Of a stretch of DNA of 64,000 nucleotides, positions 11,908-22,830 are shown one piece after another. The DNA lies in assembly GCA_963556495.2 (NCBI GenBank), contig OY747704.1:10817501-10881500 (forward strand), written 5' to 3'. Source of the DNA: Valencia hispanica (lineage: Eukaryota > Chordata > Actinopteri > Cyprinodontiformes > Valenciidae). Both the position numbers and the translations under genes were made by a program. Within the stretch, counting starts at the first letter, position 1; each line of letters starts with the position of its first letter. Below the pieces are notes generated by a model. The model was not told where the DNA came from, made no database searches, and worked only from the letters and a program-made list of their open reading frames with translations.

Positions 11908-12215
11908 TACTCCAGGGATCAGCCGTTTGCCCTGCATCTGAATGGAATGTTGCCAACCTGACCGTTGCTAACTTAATCAGGGCTTCCAGTTGGAATCTGG
12001 AGAAAAAGTCATTGTAGATGCAGAAATGGAAAGATGGAGGAGGAGTAGAAAGGGAGAGTGCAACACTGCGAAGTTGGCTACAATCAATACTCCAGGGATC
12101 ATCTGTTTGCCATGCTCTGCCCTGTGTCTGACTGGAGCGTTGCCACCTTCAACTGGGCTTCCAGTTGAAATCTGGAGAAAAGGCCATTGTGTAGAGGTGG
12201 AAAGAAGAAGCGAGG
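11908..12215. repeat. Imperfect 180-bp direct repeat, about 1.7 copies
   Basis: The block starting tactccagggatcagccgtt at 11908 recurs at 12088 as tactccagggatcatctgtt. Each is followed by a gggcttccagttg-aatctggagaaaa stretch. It lies just upstream of LINE copy A2 and may be part of that element's 5' region or older sequence. Confidence 0.7.
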
Positions 12216-12289
12216 GAGAAGAGAGAGAGAGCGGCATCAGAAGTCGCTGACAGTGCTGATTCGGAGTCAGTAGGAGTATAAAGAGTGTA

Positions 12290-14275
12290 GCTTAATGGGC
12301 TTCACGGAGATTTGGCTGCACCAGGACATTCCTGATGACGTTTCCATCAACGAATTTAACACTGGACGGGCCGACAGAGACTTTTCCACCACCGGAAAGA
12401 AGTGAGGAGGAGGCGTGGCTGTACTCGTTAACAACCAGTGGTGTAACGCATCACACATTACCATAAAAGAACGTGTGCTGTTGGATTCAGACCATATCAT
12501 TTTCCTCTGGGATTTTCCAATATCATTATTGTGATTGTTTCTGTTCCTCCCTCTGCAAACCCCACTTCTGATTTGGACACAATTTACTCCTCCATAGCAC
12601 GGCTCCATGCACCCCTCTGCATTCATTGCCATCTCAGGTGACTTCAACCACATAACTTTGAACTCCACTCCCACCACTTTCATTCAGTATGTGAGCTGTC
12701 CCACCAAAAGAGAGAAAATAATAGACATGCTGTATGCAAACACTAAGGATGCATATAGCTCATCTCCCCTACACCCGCTGGGCAAGGCAGATCACAACCT
12801 GGTTCACTTCACCCCTCACTATGTCCCTCAGGTGAAGTTACAGCCTGTGACCATTAGGTCAGTGAAAAAGTGGTCCAAGATGACCCTTTGGTCACTACAG
12901 AGCTGCTTTGAAATGACTGACTGGCCAGCATGGAGAAAACATTGATGGGCTTACAGAGGTTATTACTGACTACATTACATTTTGCACATACTCCATTATC
13001 CCAACACAGACAGTGAGGTGTTAACCCAACAATAAACCATGGGTAACAAAGGACATCAAAGCAGCTGACCGTGATGAGGTAAAAATTTGTCAGGGAGAAC
13101 TGAAAAAAGTATTATCAGGGAGGCAAAAAAACCTACCAGAAGAAGCTGGAGAGCGAACTCCAGCAGAGTAACTTCAGAGAGGTCCAGGGTCCAATGAGAA
13201 TGTTCCCTGGTTTGAGGTTGAAAAGTGATTGGGGGGGGGGGGGTTGGAGATGATATTGATCAGGCTAATGAGTTGAATTTATTCTTTAACAGATTTAACT
13301 CTATGGCAATTCATCTTCCCTCTGCAGACCTCTCTGCTGCTATCAGCCCTCTTTAACCTGCCACTTGACACCTCCTCCTCCACCCACATCCCCCTTGCTC
13401 TCCCTATACCATAGTGACTAACACCCCACCTTTCCCCACTTCTCTTACCTTCTCAGTGGACCAGGTCCAGAAACGGCTACTAAGACTCTACATTGCTAAA
13501 CCTGACAATGTCAGCCCCAGAATCCTCAAAACTTGTGCCACCCACCTTTGTGGAGTTCTCCATCATAATTTCAGGATGGGCCTCCATCTTCAAATGGTCC
13601 CCATGATGTGGAAGACATTCTGCCTTGTGCCTGTGCCAAAGACGAAGTGTCCCAGTGATCTGAAGGACTACAGGCCTGTGACTCTGACGTCACACATCAT
13701 GAAGACCTTCAACTCATCGTGAACAAGCTCCGGCCCATTGTTCAGTCACTCATGGATCCAATCCAGTTCACCAACCAGCCCCAGCTTGGAGTTGAGCACG
13801 CCATCTTCTACCTGCTGAACCTATGCCCACCTGAACTAGCTAGCCAGTTCTGTGAGGGTCATGTTTTTTACTTCATCGCATTCAATACCATAAGGCCAGT
13901 TCTACTTTGTGAGAAGACGACGGCCGTGGAACCCCTCCCTTGCGTCCTGGATAATTGACTACCTGACTGACAGACCACAATATGTGTGCCTGAAAAACTG
14001 TGTCAGAGTTGTCAGCAACACCGGACCTCCACAGGGCACTGTCCTCTCTCCCTTCCTCTTCACCCTCTACACCACTGACTTCAGCTACTGCTCAGATACC
14101 TGCCATCTTCAGAAGTTTTCTGATGACTCTGCAGCGGTTGGATGTATCACAGAGGATGATGAGGAAGAGTACAGAACTGTGATGTACAACTCTGTCAAGT
14201 TGTGTGAGCAGAACCATCTACAGCTCAACGTGGCAAATATCAAAGAACTGATTGTGGCTAATTTCAGATAAAATA
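12290..14275 (+). pseudogene. LINE copy A2 (Rex1/CR1-like), endonuclease and RT
   Basis: Second member of LINE family A. The endonuclease starts mid-domain at TEIWLHQDIPDD, with GGGVAVLVNNQWCN, then SGDFNHITL (12640) and GKADHNLVHF (12780). The linker follows (CFEMTDWPAW at 12905). The RT is at 13414-14271, with KPDNVSPRILKTCA, DLKDYRPVTLTSHIMKTF, NTGPPQGTVLSPFLFTLYTTDF and the active-site strand LQKFSDDSAAVG, so both catalytic Asp are kept. At least four frame changes or stops break it (near 12404, 12480-12600, 12945-13400 and 13722). A G10 run lies at about 13231. The 3' UTR is missing; the RT frame stops at 14271. Confidence 0.75.
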
Positions 14276-14667
14276 CATGAACCATCAGCATTCTCTCATC
14301 TGTCATCAGTATTTGTGATCTTTCAATCTTCTTACAATAAAGCTTCCCTTTACTTATTCACGTCTCTCAGTGTAAAGGCTTTGAAGAGAATATCATCCCT
14401 GAATATTATAATTAAGTTATTTTGGTCATTTTCATAACTTCAAGTGTTAAAAGACTGCTTGTGCTGTTGGATAACTGTTGTTACTGTTTCTTAATCATGT
14501 TACTCATCTACTAAACTGTGTGTACTGTTGTAACTCATCAAGCATTAGGTAATATAAAACGGTCTAGTCAGATTATGACCATGTCCAAGTTGTCTGCCTG
14601 TGTAAACTGAAATTTTTAGACTTTCCTGTAAGCACAGAGAGCTAAGTTAATAAGCAATCTATGTTAC

Positions 14668-16110
14668 TTTTTAATTCAATTCAAATTCAGAAATATTTCA
14701 TTGATCCCAGAGGGAAATTAAGTGTTGGTATAGCTCATATAATTATTTTTTTTAAGGAGTTGTTGTGGATTATAATGGCTGTGGGCCGGAAGGATTTCCT
14801 GTAGAGGTCTGTATTGCAGCGAAACTGCAGAAGCCTCCGACTGAAGAGGCTCTGTTGTTGTATGACAGTCTCATGAAGAGGATGCTCAGGGTTGTCCATA
14901 ATTATTTAGATTTTCTGAAGAATCCTTCTTTGCATCATCATCTCCAGAGGTTCCACAGTCGTCCCCAGAACAGAACCAGCCTACTTTATCAGGTTGTTTA
15001 GCCTTTTTAAGTCCCTGGCTCTGATGCTGCTACCCCAACAGATGATGGCTGAAGAGATTACACTCTCCACAACAGACTTGTAGAAGATCTGCAGCATACT
15101 GCAGCAAACCTTGAAGGACCTAAGCTTCCTCAAGAAATACAGTCTGCTCTGTCCCTTCTTGTAGACGGTTTCACTGTTGCGCCTCCAGTCCACTCTGTTG
15201 TCAAGGTGAACTCCGAGGTACTTGTACTCCTCAACCACCTCTACTTCTTCTCCCATGATGGAAACAGTGTCTGACTTATCCCTGTTTCTTCTGAAATCTA
15301 CAATCATCTCCTTTGTTTTGTTCACATTCAAGGTAAGACGATTGTTTCCACACCATGTCACAAAGCGATCCACCAGCTCTCTGTATTCAGCTTCTTGTCC
15401 AACTCTGAAACACCCGACAATTGCAGAGTCATCTGAGTATTTCTGCAGATGACAGGTCTCTGGTTTGTACTGGAAGTCTGATGTGTACAAAGTGAAAAGG
15501 AATGGTGAGAGTACGGTCCCCTGTGGTGCTCCTGTGCTGCTGACCACCTGGTTTGACACACAATTCTTCAGTCTCACAAATTGTGGTCTGTTTGTCAGGT
15601 AGTCATTGATCCAGGCTATGGTTGAGGGCTCCACCTGTGTCTTCAAAAGTTTCTGACAGAGCAAATCAGGCTGAATTTTGTTAAATGCAGTGGAGAAATC
15701 AAAGAATATTATCCTCACAGTGCTGCCTGCTTTGTCCAGATGACAGTGGGTTGGTTGAAGCAGGTGCATGATGGCATCTTCAACTCCACAGCAATAAGCA
15801 AACTGCAGCGGGTCCTGATATGTTCTAGTTTGCTTATTCAGGTGGGCCAACAGGAGTCTCTCCAGGACCTTCATGATGTGGGATGTCAGGGCAGCAGGTC
15901 TATAGTCATTGATGGGTGAGTTATCTTTGGTACTGGAACTAGGCAGAATTTCTTCCACAACACTGGAACCTTCTGAGTTAGGCTAAGGTTGAAGAGGTGC
16001 TGTGCCCAGGCCTTCAGGACTCTGGGGCTGACATCATCCGGACCTGCAGCCTTGTTCCGGTTCAGTTTCTCCAGCTGCCTCTTCACCTGACTTTTGGAGA
16101 CAGACAAGTG
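14668..16110 (-). pseudogene. LINE copy A3 (Rex1/CR1-like), best-preserved RT of family A
   Basis: 5'-truncated LINE, read right to left. The segment at 15886-16107 has KLNRNKAAGPDDVSPRVLKAW and LWKKFCLVPVPK, then a frame change. The long frame at 14981-15958 runs 325 codons: NDYRPAALTSHIMKVLERLL, QFAYCCGVEDAIMHLL, IIFFDFSTAFNKIQPDLL, SSTGAPQGTVLSPFLFTLYT, LQKYSDDSAIVG (catalytic DD present, SDD rather than ADD), KYLGVHLDNRVDWRRN and SVVESVISSAIICWGSS. The remaining C-terminus and 3' UTR run to about 14668, ending at an attcaattcaaattcag tail. Its 3' part matches 9880-10249. Inactive because of truncation and the frameshift. Confidence 0.85.
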
Positions 16111-16554
16111 GGAGCCCCACCACTTAGTTTAGCTCAAAACAAATCACCAAATCACCTCTTCAATTGGCTACAGGACTAAAATCCTGGGATTTGATCACCC
16201 CGGGAGGCCCCCACCTGGTGAGAGCGTATGGTGATTAACTGGCCGAAACGCTTGTAGACCCAGGTGGACACCACTGATGAGTTTAGTCCTGAAATTCTTT
16301 AATAATCTTCGCTACGAGATAGTGATGGGCTAGTACTGCTACTCCTTCACTAACTACGCAAACAACTTAGGAACAAAACAAGACCTATCTTAAAAACAAC
16401 TCAATTCAAGCCCCTAAAGTACAACAGCGCGAACATTCTACCTAAAAAAAACGATGATTTCTCGATTCAACATTACACAAGACATATCGAAATTTAGCCA
16501 AACATTTAACAATTAGCCAGGTTTCACCACTATTTCTACCCCTAATGGGTTGCA

Positions 16555-16975
16555 ATCAACCACCAGGGGGCAACATCTTTTTTAAGATAAAAACAAGTTA
16601 GACTACACCTAACCTAGTGGACTGCAATCAGACATTAGATGAAAACACTTTCACTAACTAAACACTAGCAGGCTCCAACTGACTGTAATCAGCCACCAGG
16701 GGCAACATCTTATCCATAGAAGCTAAGCTAACTTAAACTTTGACAAACCCAACACTTAGTCACATTCACGGTTAGAACACAGGGACAGTAAAGGACATAC
16801 AACACACCATAAAGGGAGAAAAAGCACCATCTCAAGGGACCCCAGAGACCTCATAACACTAGATGAAAACACTTTCACTAAAAACTTAACACTATCATGC
16901 TCCGACTGACTGTAATCAGCCACCAGGGGGCAATGTTTTATCCATAGAAGCGAAACTAACTTATACATATTTAAC
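16555..16975. repeat. Dispersed tandem-like repeat (about 224-bp spacing)
   Basis: The phrase agatgaaaacactttcacta occurs at about 16638 and 16862. The phrase tcagccaccaggggcaa and variants occur at about 16555, 16690 and 16915, with the later two followed by tatccatagaagc. No coding sequence is seen. Function unknown. Confidence 0.6.
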
Positions 16976-17159
16976 TAACTTTTAATATTAATTTTAGTGT
17001 ACATTTTCCCATTAAGATCTTTTTCAAGAACATCCAGTTTTGGAATTTTTTTTTACCACTTTTTAAAATTCTTCTACTTTATGTTTCATATAAAAAAAGT
17101 AACTTTTCTAATCCACCATTTATCCAAAATTCTTTAACCTTTATTACAAAAAACTGATA

Positions 17160-17760
17160 TAACCGGACAGGATTTTAGCCCTAAACCTTAGTCAACGGAC
17201 AAATTAAGCATACGCTACACTTGACCACAACCTTACCCCACCCCCATCCCTCACCCTAAAAACTCAGAACAATACCACCACTTAATATTTATGCTTCCTT
17301 TTTTGAACACACTAGATTTAGGACTAAACAGGACTCAATCCCTAAACCTAAAGTCACAGGAGAATAGAATATTCTTTCTTTCAACATAAACATACCTCAA
17401 CCCCTACCCTCACCCTAAAAACTCAGGACAACACCACCAATTAATATTTATGCTTTCTTTTTTTTTTGAACACACTAGATTTATGACTAAGCAGGATTCA
17501 ATCCCTAAACCTAAAGTCACAGAAAATATAATAGTCTTTCTTTTAGCATAAACATACCTCACCCCCTACCCTCACCCTAAAAACACAAGACAGGGCCACA
17601 TTTTAGGACCTACAATGCCTACCTAAATGCACCAATTCTATAACTAAACAGGTCTCAACGCCCTAAACATAAAGTCACTAGAAAATTAAACATTATCTCT
17701 TCTAACATAACTTGACCCCACCCCTCATCCAAAAAACTCAGGACAGCTCAACTTCCTTCT
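17160..17760. repeat. Tandem array, unit about 159 bp, about four copies
   Basis: The anchor caccctaaaaactcag and variants start at about 17252, 17411, 17573 and 17726, giving spacings of 159, 162 and 153. Each unit also carries cctaaacctaaagtcac and a gaacacactagattta-type block. The strand is strongly C-rich and G-poor (many ccctaa runs). No ORF is conserved between units. This looks like a short satellite or the inner repeat of an unidentified element. A related cttacccctaaccc-type stretch continues at 18110-18200. Confidence 0.8.
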
Positions 17761-18409
17761 CCCGCTTTTTTTCTATCCCCTCCTCTATCTCCTCCTCTTC
17801 TCTGGTCTCTTACTAAGCACAGCACATAACATTACTCTCAAGAGCACGGCTTAGGAAGTACCTAAACCAAGCATATGCACACACCGGGACATACCGATGC
17901 CCCGTCGCAACTTACACAGCACATCTCAAATCAATAGTTTGACTCCAAGAATCTCTTGGAGCAACCATCTGCACATACACTTCCCATAAAGACAGAAACC
18001 AGTGGCTCAGGAGGAGAGTTGATCTCGAGTGAATGTGCATTTCCTTTGGTTTCCACACCAAACTCTGCGGAGCTATCGGGCGGCAGGGGGATTCCATTGA
18101 GCCAATCACACAAACCTAACCATTACCAGTTTATTCCTAACCTTAACCAAAACATAATTCACACCATGCCTCTAAACCTTACCCCTAACCCAAAAAAAGG
18201 GGGTCCACCATATTAGGACCAGGCATTGGTCCCTATAAGGTCCATCGGTCTTCAGAAGGTTAGCGAATATGCCAGAAAAGGTCCTAAATAGGATAGCAAT
18301 ACAAGAACACCCTTATACACACACACACACAATACCTGGAGAATCCATTCTGCCATCACCTAAGGAGTAAAAAAAAAAAAAAGAATATTAGTGTTATTGA
18401 CTTTCACAG

Positions 18410-19240
18410 CATGTCAGAGACATGTCTCTGTAATCACAGATGACGGAAGGAAAGTCTCACCTAGGACAACAACTTCTTCCTTCTCCTTTAAACGGGTTAG
18501 AACATCAGCCCTTATCTTTAGCCAGAACTGTTCGACTGGTTCAATCCAGTAAGTGTCTTGAATCTTTAAAAAGGTAGGCTCAGCCACCATGCCCATTTTC
18601 ATAAACTTGAACAGAAAGGCTTTTTTTCCTATAATTGTTCCCAGAGAGCAGTATGTTGATGGCCAGCATGAAATCACCTCCCTGCATGCCGTACTTCAAC
18701 AGGGGCTGCGAATTCCACCGCCACAAAGAGTGTCCAAAGGCACATAGCTGTATTAGTGGAGATGTTAAAAAAATATCCCAGAATGAGTGATCATCATAAA
18801 TAAAAAAACAAAATTCCAGTTTGGTGCTGCCAGTAATGGCAGCATTGGGCACATAATTTTATGGCCAAAAAGGAGGACATGTCCGGGCAAAAGAGGACGT
18901 GTGGTCACCCTATATAAACACAAACTTACGTGCTTAGCACAGTAGCTAACGCCTTAGCTAAGACGAGCCAATCGATATAAAACAATCTACAATGTATCGT
19001 ACACAGATCTATGCACACTGTTGGGTGAAAAAAAGATTATTACTTACAAATCCAGCAGGAACAAAGCCAAGTGACCATCAGTATCGCATCCTGTAGCTTC
19101 CTTCAACTATCGCCAACGAGTGAAAGCCGGTCCAATGTTTACTCTAGTTCGAGCTCTTTCTGTCATGCTCCCGTTTTCTTTTCTTCGCCTCCTCCGACAT
19201 GCTCTTCCTTTTCTTTCCAGGCTCCGTCATGATGACAATT
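18410..19240 (-). pseudogene. Decayed DNA-transposon gene, two exon remnants
   Basis: Two minus-strand coding remnants that I recognise as parts of one multicopy teleost transposon gene. The N-terminal one begins near 19230 with a basic region (EPGKKRKSMSEEAKKRKREH), changes frame, continues as ARTRVNIGPAFTRW and ends before a donor-like gtaagtaa near 19050. The downstream one at 18414-18852 contains YGMQGGDFMLAINILLSGNN and then, after another frame change, FKFMKMGMVAEPTFLKIQDTYWIEPVEQFW. Stops and frameshifts make it non-functional. A hAT-like end (gtggtcaccctat) at 18896-18912 interrupts the space between them. The superfamily is not certain; I do not claim a reaction beyond probable transposition. 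Confidence 0.5.
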
Positions 19241-19539
19241 GTTAAAGCTACCTGCTACTAGGTATCTTCCATTTATATGTACCCGCCGAGTATGCTCCAG
19301 CTAGAAAGCCTTGCAGGATGCTGCACCTACCGGCTTTTGTGAAGCCTGCCGTAACGCAAGTCGCATTTGTAGTCTCATTAGAACTACAAAACCGCTACCC
19401 GACGACCCAAACTTGCATAGTGCTGTTATGGCCGTTTGAGGGCCGCAAAGCGAATGTGGAAGTGCCGTTTCACCCTGTTATGAATTGATGAACCACTGAA
19501 ACGAGTTCGGAAACATTATTTTAAGGTAAATAAAACTTA

Positions 19540-19825
19540 GTGTTGCTTTAAGTTGCTTCTGTATACTCCATAGTAATTCCTTTTCTCCCCCCCTGAAGGC
19601 TCTTTTTTTCTTGTTTAGCAGTTCCTTCAGGTCACTGGTGATCCAGGGTTTGTTATTAGGGAAGCATCTCACTTTTTTGGTGGAGAGGATGTTGTCCACA
19701 CAGAAGTTTATGTAGTCAGTCACACACTGTCATGGCATTGATGTCCTCTCCATGTGCTTGGCAAAGAGTCATCCAGTCTAGGGTCGCAAAACAACGTTGC
19801 TGGGCTTCTTCAGCTTCCTGTGACC
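19540..19825 (-). pseudogene. LINE family A fragment (linker between EN and RT)
   Basis: Short minus-strand piece with TDYINFCVDNILSTKKVRCF, NNKPWITSDLKELLNKKKRAF and, in another frame to the right, a CFATLDWMTLCQAHGEDIN-like stretch. This is the region between endonuclease and RT in copies A1 to A3. It is truncated on both sides. Confidence 0.7.
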
Positions 19826-20579
19826 ATTATTTTTTCATTCTTTTAAAAAGATTTCAAAACCAAAATGGACCCTATGTAAAATAAAATGTAATGCTCCTCT
19901 TGATAAATCATAAATTAACTATGTTTAATCACCTTTTTTGTCGTGTTGTGCAAGGTGAGAGGAGGACCCAAGTGCAGGCAGGACAAGCGTTGACACATAA
20001 TGAAGAGTTTAATAATTAAAGTCCAAAAACTCACAGGAAAACTCCAAGGAAAAAACAACGCAGGAGGCAAGGAAAACTGTTAACGATGAGGATCCAACAG
20101 GGAACTAATGGACATGTAGGACAACATATAAGCAGTTAAACTAAAACACCATATCATGACAGTTTTTGGAAAGCTAAATTAAATGTCACTAGTCACACCA
20201 AGTCTGATTTCTGAAAGACCTGCAGAACCAAGAAACCTCTTAAATAGAATCACTCTAACAGGAGGTAGGGTAAAAAAAAATCCAAAAGAAACACATCAAG
20301 CCCCGATCTAAAGAAATTCAATAACAGGTGAGAAACAAAGTAGTTGACATCAGTTTGAAGAGAGTTATAAAGCCAATTCTAAGATGTTTTTACCATAGTA
20401 GGAGCCATTATCCACAAATGGGAAAAAAAAGAAGATACGAGAAAGTGTATCTGGGAATGAATGTTGAGGGTATGACACCTCTGGGCCTTTCCTACCAAGA
20501 TTTCTCCTAATGCTCAACCAGGAGGTCAGCAAATCACCTAAAACTTCTAAAATGCTGCAGGCCTCACTTGGCCCAGTTA

Positions 20580-21185
20580 AGATCTGTGTTCATGATTCGA
20601 CAATAAGAAAAAGATCTTCCGCTCCATTTTTCCCTCATTCGTGAGCAAGACCCCCAGATACTTAAACTCCTCCACTTGGAAATACTTCAGATGAAGCCAA
20701 CAGGACCACGTCATCTGCAAAAGGCAGAGACCCGATCCTGAGCCCACCAAAACGGATCCCCTCAACACCTTGGCTGCGCCTAGAAATCCTGTCCATAAAA
20801 GTTATGAACAGGATCGGTGACAAAGTCCAACTCTCACCGGAAACAAGCCCGACTTACTGTCGGCAATGCGAACCAAACTCTGGCACCGGTCGGACAGGGA
20901 CCTAACAGCCCATATCAAGGGGCCTGGTACCCCATACTCCTGGAGTACCCCCCACAGGGCTCCCCGAGGGAAATGGTCGAACGTCTTTTCCAAGTCCACA
21001 AAACACATGTAGACCGGTTGGGCTAACTCCCACGCACCCTCCAGGACCCTGCTCAGGGTGTAGAGCTGGTCCAGTGTTCCACGGCCAGGACGAAAACCAC
21101 ATTGTTCCTCCCGGATCCGAGGTTCGACTATCCGTCGGACCCTCCTCTCCAGAACCCTTGAATAGACCTTACTAGGGAGGCTCCA
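20580..21185 (-). pseudogene. RTE/Rex3-like LINE RT fragment
   Basis: Reverse transcriptase fragment in several frames: about 21110-20802 shows an FRPGRGTLDQLYTLS-like start, CFVDLEKTFDHFPRGALWGVL, EYGVPGPLIWAVRSL and RVGL. Then 20800-20577 shows a MDRISRRSQGVEGIRFGGLRIGS-type stretch, an ADDVVLLAS-like strand split by a frameshift, and VEEFKYLGVLLTNEGKMERKI. This wording defines a common fish LINE, the same family as the plus-strand copy at 30940-33610. The clade (RTE or Rex3) is inferred. It is truncated at both ends. Confidence 0.7.
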
Positions 21186-21539
21186 GTAGGCTACAGGATG
21201 TCATAAAAAGTTCTAGTTTTGTATATAAATAGCCCCTGAATAGAAATTTGTGTTTGGACTGATTAAAAATTTGATTTGTTTGTCGATCATGAGCGCAAAT
21301 GCTGTTGATAAGCGGTTTCAGCGAGTCACACTGAAGTTCGCTGGCTCTCCCGGGGGGGGCGGGTGTTACAGCGGTTGTATGAGCTGCGAGAGGAGGTGAA
21401 GTGGTTTTTGACATAAATCAAATCAGATCTGGTGAAGCATCTGCATGACACTATGTGGCTTGCGTCTCTGTCTTATTTGATCTATATTTGACCGCTTGAA
21501 TGGCCTTAAACTGTCTTTGTAAGGCCGCGAAACTCATAT

Positions 21540-22830
21540 ATTTTGCTCCTTGCAGACAAAGTGCACGCCTTCACAGTAAAACTAGACCTCTATGGCCACA
21601 TCAGTCGAGGGAACCCCAGCCTTGTAGATTTTATCACTGATGCAGGCATGTCACACGATTTCTCCTCTCTATTTCAATCAGCGTCTGAGCAACCTGTCAG
21701 CAATGAGAAAACAATTTGCGATTTACTATAGAGGATTATCGCTCTTTTGCTTGGGTCCGAGATCCGTTTGTGTGCACAGCAAACAAGCTGTCATTTTAGG
21801 GTGATCAATCGTCCTCTTTTCCCCGGACATGTCCACTTTTAATGGGCTGTCCGAGTGGATTTATAGGCTGATGAAAATGTCCGGGTCTTTATTGTTTTCA
21901 TGGGACCATGCTTAAACTGACTGGTGTGATGCATGCACTATGACAGCCTTTCTCTCATGTAACGTCCTCCCGAGGTGGTTCTGATCCGTTTGACACCACA
22001 GATAGCAAGCTGTGCACAGCGCTGCTCTGCGCCGAGTTGCACCGCACCGCACCGGGTTATCCTGCATTGCGCAACGCAATTGCGCAGCGCCGAGTTAGTG
22101 CAGTTTACAAGAAGTCAAAGTACAAGCTTCATGCACAAACCACAAAAGATATACTGTCAAGTCGCAACAAATGGGTGGCGGAGTGCACCATTCACATAAC
22201 TGGAATGTGTGTTTCTGTGTGACAAAAGTGGCAAATATCCAAAAGATCACATGGACACAAAAACTATAAAAAGCCTGAGCAAAGTGAGAGTTCATCTATA
22301 AATTGACTGTGGAGGATGAAGATGCAAACTAAACAGAGTAAGCACTTTTTAATTTTGTTTTTGAGTCTGCAGCTGTTTACTTTTATTACAGTGAAAAGAA
22401 AATAATACTTGTTTTCTCAGATTATTTCCGATTTTTCTTCAGTTTTTGTCCAGTGCAATTTAAAAAGTAAACTAATATTGTTGCTGGTAACTTTTTTAAT
22501 TCAGAAGAGTAACTATTTTTATTATAATTTATTTCCAGAGATTATAAAATAATTTTTCTACTTGTGAAAGGCTTTTTGAAGTTTGTTATTTAACTAATCT
22601 TTTCTAACCACATTGAGAATGCACACTTTAAATATGTTAAAATCAAAAGTCTTGGCCAAGTCCTGAAAGTGTTTTAGTACTGTGCCAGGTGTCCTCTTTT
22701 TTGGAAATCAAAATATGGTCACCCTGTGTCAGTTGATATGCAGGACCATCTTATTGAGCTGAAGAGTGACAGTAGACTGAAGGAACGCTTTGGCTCCTCC
22801 CCTCTTTCATCATTCTGGGCAGCATTGATA
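21540..22830 (+). pseudogene. hAT transposase remnant (ZBED5/FAM200-like), split by a MITE
   Basis: Coding remnant in two parts. At 21543-21731 it reads LLADKVHAFTVKLDLYGHISRGN, with a stop after CDLL. The frame then continues with EDYRSFAWVRDPF to 21788. At 22735-22830 it resumes with SVDMQDHLIELKSDSRLKER and SSFWAALIQ. The DLQEHLIELKSDS-type motif followed by FW is characteristic of ZBED5/FAM200-type hAT-derived proteins. The two halves are separated by the 930-bp element at 21797-22726, whose target duplication lies inside this frame. Zinc-finger and DDE core regions are not present. It is dead as a transposase. No evidence of domestication is seen because of the stop and truncation. Confidence 0.6.
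21797..22726. mobile_element. Non-autonomous hAT element with 8-bp target duplication
   Basis: The 930-bp insertion has inverted ends TAGGGTGATCA (left) and TGGTCACCCTG (right), differing at two positions. It is flanked by tgtcattt at 21789-21796 and tgtcagtt at 22727-22734, matching 7 of 8. Subterminal cgtcctcttttcc and gtcctctttttt blocks are also inverted. An 8-bp duplication and this end sequence fit hAT. No transposase is encoded. It interrupts a hAT-transposase remnant of a different type. Confidence 0.75.

Noticed and set aside
16555..17760. CRISPR array
   Set aside because: Repeat units are 150-225 bp, diverged and without uniform spacers; the genome is vertebrate.
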